Of a stretch of 64,000 nt of DNA, positions 45,499 through 56,384 are shown piece after piece (within the stretch, counting starts at the first letter, position 1; the number at the start of each line of letters is the position of its first letter). Under the pieces are notes generated by a model. That model saw nothing but the letters and a program-made list of their open reading frames with translations. It did not search any database and was not told the DNA's origin. The stretch is from Gongronella butleri (taxonomy: Eukaryota > Mucoromycota > Mucoromycetes > Mucorales > Cunninghamellaceae): assembly GCA_025201375.1 (NCBI GenBank), contig JAIWZP010000003.1:1054001-1118000 (forward strand). The letters run 5' to 3'. The translations under genes and the position numbers were made by a program.

Positions 45499-46024
45499 GT
45501 AAACTCGACGAGTTTTATCCAGACATTTCACACCGCACCTTGACAATTTGGTGGCGCTTTCTCCACGGTGGTCTGCCAACAGCCGAATACCTACACCGCA
45601 ACCACTTTGACATCTCAGCCTCCCCGGAATGCCGCTCTTGCCCATGCCCACGTGAAGACGACATGCATTTTCTGTTCCAATGTGCCCCAAAACTTGAGAT
45701 TTGGCACCGAAAACGCCTTGAATTCGATGTACACGCTTCCGACTACACAATTAGGCAATGGCTCCGCCGCCCATCCCTCTGCCCCCGTCCCCTCATCCCC
45801 TTCATGAATGCCTCCATACTTGCTGTGTGGCTGTACCATCAAAAACACGTAATTTCTGGTGACTCGACAGATTAGAGTGTTCCCTCCTCCCTTTTCCTCC
45901 CTTGATTATCTACCCACCCCGGCCTCTCCCTTTGTACCCCTTTAAAGTGATTGAATAACTGTTTTTTATTAAATTGATCCATTATTTCATACAAAAAAAA
46001 AAAAAAGTAAACTCGACGAGTTTT
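45499..46024 (+). mobile_element. 5'-truncated LINE insertion, plus strand, with 18-bp target-site duplication
   Basis: The 18-bp word GTAAACTCGACGAGTTTT occurs at 45499-45516 and 46007-46024. The 490-bp body between them opens directly in the last part of a reverse-transcriptase ORF (45517-45875). It includes TIWWRFLHGGLPTAEYL, the zinc-binding CRSCPCPREDDMHFLFQC and MNASILAVWLYHQ, and ends at TAG 45873-45875. A 3' UTR with AATAACTG/ATTAAATTG and a 14-nt A tail (45993-46006) follows. No stop codon interrupts the remaining frame. Confidence 0.94.
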
Positions 46025-46950
46025 GGACACAGCGCCTTGAAAGTTATGCCATCAAAAAGAACGTAGCTCGATGCGTATGTGGACGCTGGTGAACTATGAA
46101 AAAAGTGCATTTCTGGCATTTTGACACAGTTTGAAGATCATATGTAACTTTCGACGCGTGAAAAAGCGCGTCAAACGTCGGGGTTGACGCGTCTGTTTTT
46201 TAACCAAGCCAAGCACCTGGCGTCTACCCTTGCTAATGAACGCGTCAGCGCGGGTCTAGGGACACGTTTTTTCTGCGCAATTCGCAGTTGAAATTAAATC
46301 TAAATTTGCGAATCGCTTTTCAATCTGCAGATCGACCCCATTCTTTTTGACATTTTCCGTGGTTTCTCTGTGCGCTTCATCATGTGTACAAGTTTGGAGC
46401 AAATCTGAAGACCTGATTTTTCATTTTTTCCGCACGAGCTCGTTCATGGATAAAATCTGATTTGCTCGCGGTGCGCCTCAACGACCTTTTCCAGCTACCA
46501 CTTGAGCCTCAATTGCTCTTTAGGACTTGCTATTTCATGTTGGAACGCATTGGACCGTCACAACCGATCGTCGCCGAGTTTCATTAGTGTACTTTTTTAA
46601 AATGACATTTTGTAATTTTTTTCGCAATTAACCCGTTCAGACGGTTCCGAATTGCACCAAATAATGATCGACGCAAAAATTCATCGAATCCAGGCTGTCG
46701 ACTCCATAGAGTCGGGTCTGAGAAGTCCGCTGCGCGTGAAAATAGGTGCCAAAAGTAGCTTTTGATCAGTTGGTTAGACGTCTATTCAACAGATTCACAT
46801 CCAATCACAACCATTTATTAATTTAAGCATTGCTGATTCGTTTGGGGTTATTCACGCGTTGATTGGATCTGCCGTTGGCGAGAAAACAGCAATTATCTGC
46901 AAACAATGCCCAGTTTTGCGACGTTTTGCGATTGAAGTTGGATGATTGTC
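46025..46950 (+). repeat. Repeat family B, copy 2, right part
   Basis: Segments near 46160-46300 (GCACCTGGCG..., GCGCAATTCGC.GTTGAAATTAA) match 13410-13510 in order and direction. No gene is seen up to the trehalose gene at 47053. Confidence 0.65.
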
Positions 46951-47052
46951 TCGAACGCAGTCAGAAAGAGTGGCCATTCAGTCAAGTTATGAGTAAGACA
47001 TAAAAAAAAAAATTCTATTTATGTCTTTATATTGTTTATTTGTCAAAATCAA

Positions 47053-50000
47053 TCAATTTGCTGACAAGTCACGCGTCGTTTCGGTCTCTGCCATTGTTCT
47101 CAGGCACTCGACCACGTCTTCGCTCGAGCGCACGTGCCAGTTGGCGAGGGTCTTTTTCTCCGGGGGGCCGACGGTGATGGAAAAGAGCTGCATGGCCATT
47201 TCTGACCAAATGGGCGACAGTGCGACGGACGGCGAGCGGCGCGTGCGCGCGTGGGGTGAGGTGGAATTGTTGGTGACGTCCTGCAGGGTGCTCGACGTCG
47301 TGATGGTGCTTGCGAGGCTGCTTGTGCTGCCGCTATCGATGCTGGCGGGGCTGGGTGGGACGATGGCGGCGTCCTTTTGCTTGGCGCGGTGGAATTTGGA
47401 GGCCAAGTTGATGGAATTGAGCATGCGGAACATATCCTCATCGGTCTTGTCGTCGCCCGCACAAATGACCAGGTCCGAGTCCATGTTTTGCGACAGGATG
47501 CGCTTGACAATCTCGCCCTTGTTGATCGACATTGGCCGCACTTCCAAATTCTTCTTGCCAACAAGGATCTCCACTGGGAGCTTGGACACAATGGCGTTCT
47601 CAAGGTGATTCTGGCACTCTTTGGCTTGGAATTCACTAGTCAAATCGAGAATAAAAAACAAACAGGTAAGAAACCACTATATTTTTTTTTTTGTTTTACA
47701 ACAGTGTGGGAACTTTTTTCCCCACACCCCCCTTTTTTTTTACGCGTCCATAGAGCCCTTCTTACCCGTACTCCGCATCAGCCATGCGGTAATGCCACGT
47801 GATGGATGACTTTTTGAACTCAATGAAGCTGCCCTGAGTGCGTTCCGTGTAGTACGTGAAAATCTCGGTGACATCGGATTTCCAGCTCATGTCGACATCA
47901 TCCACGATGCTTGTCCACTCGTCTACGTTGGGTGGCTTCACGTAGCAGCCGTGTTCGGCGGAAAAGCCTAGGCCACGCACGCTGCCAAGCCAATCTTCCA
48001 GGGTTGCTTGATCGCGTCCAGACACGACCCACACCAGGTTCTTGGGATCATCACACAGGGCTTGCAAGTAGGTCAGCAGCTTAGGCGATGGCTTGGCCGC
48101 ACTGGGTGTCGACACAATGGGTGTGAGCGTGCCCTGAAAAAAAAAGGAAAATTATAATGAGGAACCGCGTTTCTGACTACTTTTTGTTGGGCTCCTTGGT
48201 CATTTGTTTGTGTTGCGCGCCTTGTTTACGGTCCCAGGACTCCCACTTACATCATAATCAAAGAACATCAGGCGCTTGTTGGATAGCTTGTATTGGTGCA
48301 ACAGAGTCAGAGGGTTCAGCGCCGGCGTGGCATGTGACTGAAGCGATTGCTGCTCGCTGACGCTAATCAACTGCGTCAAAAACGAGTGTGCCCAGTAGCT
48401 GGCCGTATGCGAGGTGACGTGCTTGTACAATTGCTAACAAAACACAACAAAAAAAACAGGTCAATGAACTGAAAACAAAACTTGCCACAGGCTTCCCCCC
48501 CTTTTTTTTTTTTTTGTCTCACCTCGTGTCGCGTGAGCTTGTCCTCATCGGACATGTTGAGAGCGTCATTGAGTGCGCGGGCGACACCTGCGAAATCCCA
48601 AGGATTGACATGGATGGCGGCACTGAGCGAGCCTGCGGTGCCTGCGAATTCCGACAGGATGAGCGGGCTGCGTCGCTCGTGCTGGCAGATGATGAATTCA
48701 AACGATGTGGTGTTCATGCCGTCTCGGATGCACGTAATGAGGCCAACATCGGCGACGGACAAAAGGGCGTAATACTCGTCGCGATCGACATCTTGATGGA
48801 AATAGTGGACGGGCGTGAATTCGAGCGAGCCATACGTGCTATTGATGTGGCTGACCGTCTCTGAGATCTTGCTCTCGAGTTTGCCGTGCTCGCCAAAGGT
48901 GGGCGTGGCAACCTGGATAAGAACGACCTTGTTGCGCCATTCGGGGTACCGTTCAAGTAGCTGTTCAAACGCATGCAGCTTTTGAAGCACGCCCTTGGTC
49001 GAGTCCAGCTTGTCGCGGCCAATGACGATCTTCTTGTCGCTGTACATGTCGCGAATGGCGCTCATCTTGGGCTCGACGCCAGGTTGCTTGCAATACATAT
49101 GCACGCGATCGCTGTCAATGCCAATGGGGAACGCACCAACAGCCACCATGTGCCCATTGTAATTCACACCAACTTGCGTCGACTCGCAACCAAGCACACG
49201 CGTGCACGACGAGATGAAATGACGCGCGTACGAATACGTCTAAGAAGAAGAAAAATCAGCATTGGATGGCCCAATTGACGCGTTTTTTTTTCCTTTTTCT
49301 ATTTTTTTGATCGTGTACCTGGAAACCAATCAATGTGCTGCCGAGCATGCCGCGCAAAATGGTATTGCGCGTCGTCAGACAGCGCAAAATCTCGGAACTA
49401 GGCATGGTCGCATGGAAAAACAGGCCAATGACGGCATTGGGGATCTTTGAGCGAACCATGTCAGGCACGAGCAGCAGATGATAGTCATGGACACAGACTG
49501 CAATGCATAATTCGTCAGCCGACAGATTGCCAATCTGGCGTTTTTTTCGTGTTTTTTTCGATTTGTTTTACTTACTATAATCACCTTCGCGATAATGAGC
49601 AATGATCATGTCGGCAAATTGCTGATTGACCGCGACATAGTCAGCCCAATACTGCTTCTCATTGCGTCCGTCCGTGGCAGTCGCGCCGACAATGTAGTGA
49701 AAAAGTGGCCAAAGCACTAAAAGAAAAAAGAAAAGGGTCAGTTTGATTTTTTTTCATTTTTCCTTTTCTTTTTTTTACCTTGCTTGCAATAGCCTTCATA
49801 GTGGCCATGGGACTTTTTGTCGAGAAAGATGGGTACAATGCGGTCCGTGTCCCAGAGCAATTTTTCCAGCTTGACCTTGTCTTCCTGATAGATGTGGCGG
49901 ACAGCCTGCTTTGTGCCCTTGACGCGGATGGGCCCTGTCCAGCCAATGTGGATGGTCTCGTAATTTTTCGACAGGCTTTGAATGCCTGCGTACAATGCGG

Positions 50001-50406
50001 CATGGCCGCGGCGCTGGACAACGGTCCAATCAGCAGCATGGAACTTGACACGCAGCGTGTGGCCACGCTGGTGGTGGCGCGCAAGCTTGGACACGGGCGC
50101 GGCAGCCACAGGGTCCTTTTTCTCCAACGGGGTCACGACGGGCTCGGCGATGGCCAATTCCTGCTTGACAGCCTCCATGTTTTCGACCGTCGTCTCCTGT
50201 TTCAGCCTCTGCTTTGTAATCTCAAGGGGTGGCGACCGTGGCGGCGAAATCAACATGGCATCCGGACGCAAATCGTGCGATTTGTGGATGTTGAACGGGA
50301 TTTGATGCGTGACATTGATGATACGCCCCTGAATGGTCGGCGAGTGGCCTGAGAAGGGAAGGTAGTGTGCCACCTTTTCTGCAGTGAGGATCTCTGTGTT
50401 GGCCAT
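47053..50406 (-). CDS. TPS2: Trehalose-6-phosphate synthase/phosphatase, Tps2-like, 932 aa
   Basis: Acts in trehalose synthesis: a GT20 domain (UDP-glucose plus glucose-6-phosphate) fused to a HAD phosphatase that makes trehalose. Seven exons: 49779-50406, 49576-49716, 49319-49497, 48523-49239, 48251-48433, 47766-48133, 47053-47635. GT20 spans about 115-560: IHIGWTGPI, CVHDYHLLLVPDMV (257-270), GRDKLDSTKG (390-399), CIRDGMN (486-492), then ILSEFAGTAGSL. Phosphatase motif I MFFDYD|GTLTPI (611-622) is split by an intron. Motif II VWVVSGRD and motif III GDDKTDEDMF (799-808) are intact, so phosphatase activity is expected. The synthase site keeps the Lys of LD..KG and the Asp of RDGMN, better than yeast Tps2. 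The C-terminal 100 residues are Ser/Thr-rich then regain order. A bifunctional enzyme is possible. Confidence 0.93.
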
Positions 50407-51496
50407 GATTGCAAAAAAAAACAAAAGCAAGAAGAAAAAAATGATAGGTTGGGGAAAAAGTGAAAAAGAAAAGAAAAGAAAAGTAGAGAAAGCGAAAGAA
50501 ACGGTGCTCTTTTTCTGTGTGGGTCAAAGCTTGGCCATGCCAAATGCGGACATTCAATGGTCGTCAATGCAACGTGCTCACACTTTGTCGGAGTCCCCAT
50601 CCCGCCCTGGCGACGCCTTGTGCAACGACGGTGAGACTTGTGTCATCATTTTCGTATCGGGAGGAAATCGAGCCAAAGAGCCTTCTCGACGATGTCATCC
50701 CTTTCTCCAGAAGGTCTCAGCAAATAGGGATTCATCTGTGTAACGTGCACCCTTGCGCTCGTATGCAACGGAGCGCGCTTCGTTGCTGTTTGCTCATGTT
50801 TCTACAAGCTTCCATCGCTTGCTGTTCCCTTCCTCTAGGTTATCGGAGCACCACTTGGCTCCTTGTCGGTCTTGATCATGATCAAAATCATGATCCTGTT
50901 GCTATGGCCAAATCTTAAAACACGAATTGGGGACGAAAAAAGAGAAGCAAAAAAAAAACCAAGACACATGATCCTTACGACTGAGAAGCCTGGGCCACTT
51001 TTCCAGCTGCGCGTAGTTCCCGTCTCCTTTTTCCTGCCCCTGCCAGGCAAAATGATAATTGCAAGTGTTACTCGCTAGCCCAATGGGAAAAAGGGCTAAC
51101 TCTTTTTTTTTTTCATTCGTGCCATGGTCCTCGTTGCTCTTGCCACTCGGCCAATTGCCCCAAAAATGCGTCTGTGCTGCAGCCGGATATCACCTAAACT
51201 TTAAAAAAAATGCTGCTGGCACCCAGAGCCCATTGTTTTTTTTTTAGGAGAAGCGCCTCTCAACAACCCGTTTCTCTTGAAGCTAATCGATAGATCAAAA
51301 TATACTTTGCCTTTTATTTTGAGGAGGACAAACAAATCGATCATGGGAAATCATCAAAGCTACACAAAACAAATGAGAGTGCAAACGGAAAAAAAAAAAG
51401 AAAAACAATGATGCGTACACTATTGACACGCGGGCGAGGGGGGATGACGATTATGCTATTTACAAGAGAAAAATATAAAGATGGCCCAAAACGTTG
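50407..51496. other. Intergenic region upstream of the trehalose gene
   Basis: The first part is A-rich and holds the promoter of the trehalose gene (minus). The rest carries short frames without domains and the 3' flank of the FHA gene. No repeat copy is recognised. Confidence 0.5.
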
Positions 51497-53061
51497 CTAG
51501 GATGGCGTCTGTTGCTGCTGATGATATTTTCTGGCAATATTGGTCCGTCGCCATGTTCTCCACAGATCAGCCGGATCTTTGGTTTGCCGAGCAATAAAAG
51601 AGGTTGACCAAAATAAGAACACACAGAAAAAAAAAAAAAAAAAGCTCAGGTAAAAATTGAGAGAATACGTCATAGAGTGTGAGCCTCCATCGGAGTGGAT
51701 GGGCTTACCGGATATGGAATGATGTCCATCATGGGAGTCGCTGGATGAGTCGTGACGCGCTGCGTCGTGCGATGGCAAAGATAATGCAGATTCGTACATA
51801 GCCATGAGCGATTGGCCTCGTGACCACGCCGCGCCGCGCCAATGGGGCGCGTGGTATGCGTGCACATCGATGTCCGTGGTGGCCGTGGTAGCCGTGGCGC
51901 GCTCTGTGTGTGACGATCCTCCTGACAGCGTCGACAGCGTGCGCTCTGCAGGCGAAATAGTCGCCACCGTGGCTGCCATGGAGAGAGACCCATGGTTGGC
52001 CGCTGGATCGGTCGACGGCACGTACATTGCCACACCGGACTCGCGAGGCGTCGAATGCCAACTGCCCATGGACCCGCGATCATCCACATCGTCCATAAAG
52101 TCGAATTCGTCGTCGCTGATCTGTCCCGATGGCCGTTGTGGTTCTTTGCGCGCGTCCGGCGCGGGCTCAGGCACAGGAATGGGCGAAAGATGGCTTGGAC
52201 GTAGCCATTGTACGTCGCCCGCCTGACTCGGTTTCATGTTCATGCTTGTCGGGGTCACGCGATACATCTCGTCCATGACCAAGGCGCGTAACACAGCGTC
52301 CTACGAAAAAAATATGTATATAATATATAAAATGAGCCTCCGTGCGGGGAAACATCGCATTTAGCACGCAATACCATGGTGAATTGCTCTTGATTTGATT
52401 GATCACGATTGGCCTCGAGAATGCTATCCAAAATGGCGCGTGTTGGCAAGTACGCGACGCGCTTTGCCTGAAACACGTGAAGAATCGCGTCGAGAAGCTG
52501 CTGATTCGGCTGCTGCGCTTCCGTGCGTGAGATGACATTGGTGCTCGTGGAGGCGACAGAACCAGCATGTACAGAAGGCATCTTCTCCGGCTTGCCTGTG
52601 CTTTCAGGGAGAACAAAAATGCATTCATTGTCGCCAATATTCAGGTACGACCTTAAAAACAAGAAAATTAACGTGTCAGGCGGCTAAATCGCGTAAAAAA
52701 AAAAGGCCATCGTGTCATACATGGTGGAGAGAACAACGCGACTGGTGGCCTTGTGGAATGTGTGATTGACCTTGACACCATTGCGGCCATAGACGTGTAG
52801 CTCCCAATGATTCTTCCTTTTGTTGTGTTTGATGGCGGCGTGGCGGCGTGAAATGCGCATGTCGCTGTGGAAATCAACGCCAACCTTGTCCTTGGCTTTG
52901 GGGTCCACCGACGCACGGCCCAGGATCACGCTGTCGGTCGTAATATAGCAAATCCAATTGGAAGCGACAAGTTTCGGATAAAGGTGGCGTTTTTCTTCGG
53001 GAACTGGTGCCGATCGGACGTGCACCGGGCTCTCTGGCAGTGACAGTAGGTGTAGACCCAT
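51497..53061 (-). CDS. FHA-domain protein, 429 aa
   Basis: Four exons: 52721-53061, 52375-52651, 51709-52300 and 51497-51576. The FHA phosphothreonine-binding domain occupies about residues 35-125: VILGRAS (GR at 48-49), DMRISRRHA (SRRHA 71-75), ELHVYGRNGVKVN and SYLNIGDNECIFVLP. A helical segment follows (QQLLDAILHVFQAKRVAYLP ... DAVLRALVMDEMYRVTP) and may be a small winged-helix-like module. Then a long Ser/Thr/His-rich disordered region and a short basic end (LWRTWRRTNIARKYHQQQQ). An extra 5' exon (53132-53158, ATG at 53158) would add MLLLSYLHFFTRRERE in frame, but a TATA-like TATATTTA only 7 bp before that ATG argues for the start at 53061. Family unknown; transcription or signalling is likely. 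Confidence 0.82.
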
Positions 53062-53158
53062 CTCTCGCTCACGCCGCGTGAACTACAGGGCAAAAGGATA
53101 AAAAAAAATATAAAAAAGCCCGTTTTCATACAAAGTGTAAGTAACTAAGCAATAGCAT

Positions 53159-53566
53159 TGTCTCATAAATATACCGTGTTTGGCTCCTTGGCGCTGCTTT
53201 TTACTGTTGTCATGGCAACGCGGTATGGGGCAAAGAGAAATAGAAAGAGAGAAAAAAAAAGCGGATTTCCCCCTGGCGGTGATTGTCCGCCAATTTGTAC
53301 GACCCCAGGCTCCGCGAGCGCGTCATTCTCATCGCAATCTTTTTCTTTCTTCCAAACAAAAAAAAAAATTATACGAACTTGTGGGCTCTAGCAAACCACT
53401 TGAGGCCATTTTTAGTGTAAATTCATACAGCTGGTGCCCTGAATAAAGAGATTTTTTCGGACTACGCTTCTTTTTGCAGATACAGCATACCGGATATAAA
53501 AAGCGAAGCAAAGCAGACAAGCACTGGCTTTGATGCGACGTAGTCGAGCTTTAACATGGGCTAAAA

Positions 53567-53605
<39 letters not shown>

Positions 53606-53929
53606 TTTCTGCATTTTTCATGCCTTTTTTGCTATCGTAGGTATTTTCCTCGGCTGCGATTCCATTTCCTGCAGCATATGATCAGCCGCAATTACGTCGC
53701 TTTCTTTAAGGATGCATGGTATGTGAAAAAAAGGCTGCCTATAGAAAATACAAGTCTTCACGTTTATTTTTTGCATCTTTTACGTCTTTCCCGCTGGGCA
53801 TGTTACATTTTCGGGTTTGCTGCTTTCAGAGTAGCCACTGCGAGCATGTGTTACACTAAATCAAGCCTGGTACCATGTCCTACGCGTAAAAGATCATTTT
53901 CTAGAATTAAATTCGTTGTATCAAGTAGG
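53159..53929. other. Gene-free, with a 32-nt poly(A) run
   Basis: Upstream region of the FHA gene, then AT-rich sequence with an uninterrupted A-run at 53570-53601. The run could be the tail of an old retro-insertion, but I find no duplicated flanks. Confidence 0.5.
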
Positions 53930-55240
53930 CATGAGACTCTGAGTGATCCAATTTGCAAAAAAAAAAAATTGGAATCATCGTAGTTTTGAGTCGATTATCC
54001 ATTAGTCTAAATTTGGCGCCATCTGGTCAGGTTCATCGTTAGGAACGCGTAAAAATTGTTTGGCGCTGTGTTTTCACTAGCAAACACGAATCTCGACATT
54101 TCTTGACACTGAGCAATCCGATCCGCGAAAAAAATTAACAGCACTGGAGAACTGAGATTACCATCAACTGGTCCAAATTTGGGGCCAGAGAGCAAGTTTC
54201 TGAGGAAGCGCCAGTTTCATAGGCGTAAAGCGGGTAAGATCATGAGCATTTGGTCTCGTACTGCGGCAACGGCCGAGCGCCCCGACATGTGAATCACATC
54301 AAATGAATCAGCGTCCAAACGAGGTAATAGCGCTTGTGATTTGGGTACATCGCGTCATGTTCTCGGCGAGTTAGCCTTGTGCGATCGTTTCGTTCCTGAT
54401 TTGCCTCTGAACTTATGAAAAATGCATTTTCTCAGGACCGAGCGATCCGATTTCTGGAAAAACTTGGAATTATCGACGCTTTGGGTCGAGTATCCACTGG
54501 TCTGAATTTGACGCCATATGGTCAGGCTTATCGGGAGAAACGCGTAAATTACAGTATTGTTTGGCGGTGGGGTTTCCCTAGCAAACGCTAATCTCGAGAT
54601 TTCTCAAGACTGAGCGATCGGATTCGCGAAAAAAGTTAACACCATTGACGAATTGGGTCTACCAGCAACTGGTCCAAATTTGGGACCAAGTGAGCAAGTT
54701 TCAGAGGAAACGCCGGTTTCCTAGACGTAAAGGGGGTAAATTTACCAGCATTTGATCTTGTACCGCAGCAACGGCTAAGCGCCCCGACGCGAAAGTCACT
54801 TCAAATGAATCAGCGGGCAAACGCGGTAAAAGCGCTTGTGGTTTGAAGACATCGCGTCGTGTTCTCGGCGAGTTAGCCTTCACGGAGTTGATTTGGCCCT
54901 GATTCATACAAAATCCATTTCCTCAGGACTGAATGATTCGATCTCTGAAAAAAAATGACATCATTGGTGTTTTGTGTTCAGCATCCTCTAGCTCAAATAT
55001 AGGACCCGATGAACGAGATCCGGAGGACGCGCCCGGCCAAAGATGGGTAAGGATTTGTCCATTCTGATAGCGTACGCGACAACGGGCCCACCATATTAGC
55101 GCAAGTCATATAAAATGAACCAGGGGCCAGGCGCGGTAAAAGCGCTTGTGGTTTGGAAAGATCACGCAGATATTTTGGCGACTTGATATGCAATGACTCT
55201 GAAAACGTGCATTTTTGACTTTGGTTTGGCAGGCTGATGT
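53930..55240. repeat. Tandem array of the about 500-bp repeat unit
   Basis: Unit 1 (53930-54440), unit 2 (54441-54935) and a shorter third unit (54936-55240) share order and wording. GCGCCCCGAC recurs about 502 bp apart (54278 and 54780), as do GGCGAGTTAGCCTT and TGGTCCAAATTTGGG. Related units lie at 6.4-7.0 and 26.4-26.9 kb. There is no open frame. Confidence 0.8.
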
Positions 55241-55637
55241 TTGACACGACTCTAACGGCTGCCCATATTCACATTCACGCAACGGTTTTGCCAATTGCTA
55301 CGATATGTGCACTATAGGCACTGTGTGTACAAAATAAGATCGAAACAATGCTGTTTTCCCTGATAAATTTTGATTTTTGTGCGCGGAGATAAAATTTAAC
55401 GGACGCGTCGCGTTGCTGCGTGTCGTTTTATTCGATGGATTTATCAATGCGATCAAAAAACTTGACAAGAGACCGAAAAAAAAAGCGAGAATCAACCATT
55501 TTTATTCATTTTTTTTAAAGTTGTATAGATAAGAACTGCAGGGATAGATCATTGAAGAGGGAAAAGGCTAAAAAGACACTAAAGACGGGGAGGGTGTAGA
55601 GAGAGAAGGAAAGGGTGTGCGACGGAAAGGGGAGATT

Positions 55638-56353
55638 TTACATGCCAATCCGCAAGTGACCAAAGGCACCACCTTGGATCGCAGGCATCGCGGCAGCTAA
55701 AAAGATGAAAAAAAATTGAGTTATTACTTGTCAACGAGGCATTGAGTAAGGAACTTACTGCTTTCATCTTGCTGCTGCTGGCTGGCTTGCTTTTCCTTGA
55801 GCTCCTTGACTTCCTTGTCCAAGATCTCGACCTTTTTAAAAAAGAAATATTAGTCACGTGTTCGAATTGTCAAGGCGCGTCGCGTTTTGTGTACCTTTTG
55901 GAACTGTTCCCGCATGGTGTTGATCATGTAGGGCATAGCAAAGTCGGTGAGATTGTGGCGCCATGCGAGCTCCATGACGATGTCGGGGCGCATGAGGTCG
56001 TAGCAGGTGTAGAGCATGGCAGAGAAGCACTCGCGCTTGCCGACTTCAATAAAGTATTGCAAAAGCTCCTCGGCGACCTCAGAGTCCTTGGACTCGGCGG
56101 CGGTCTCCATGGCGTCCTTGAACAGGCGGTCCTCCTTGGACAGCGCGATCGACTGGCGCCAGCGGCGGTTGCGCTTGTACAAATGGGCAGCAATGCGGCG
56201 GAATTCAAGCAGCTCGTGCTTCTCGAGGCGCTGGGCAACGTCCAAGGGATCAAAGTTGTCGTAGCTGTCCACCGACTGGCGCAGCGCATTGTAATCTTCT
56301 TCCTCAATGAACAGCTCGTTGAGTGCGTGGTTGACGGCCTTGTTGTTCACCTG

Positions 56354-56384
<31 letters not shown>

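Noticed and set aside
51597..51680. Poly-Phe C-terminal membrane anchor on the FHA protein
   Set aside because: The frame reads through, but GTAAGC at 51703-51708 (minus) and an AAAG acceptor at 51577 remove this T-run in phase and give a normal hydrophilic end.
53570..53601. 32-nt A-run as the tail of a third LINE
   Set aside because: No RT remnant upstream and no duplicated target site on either side.
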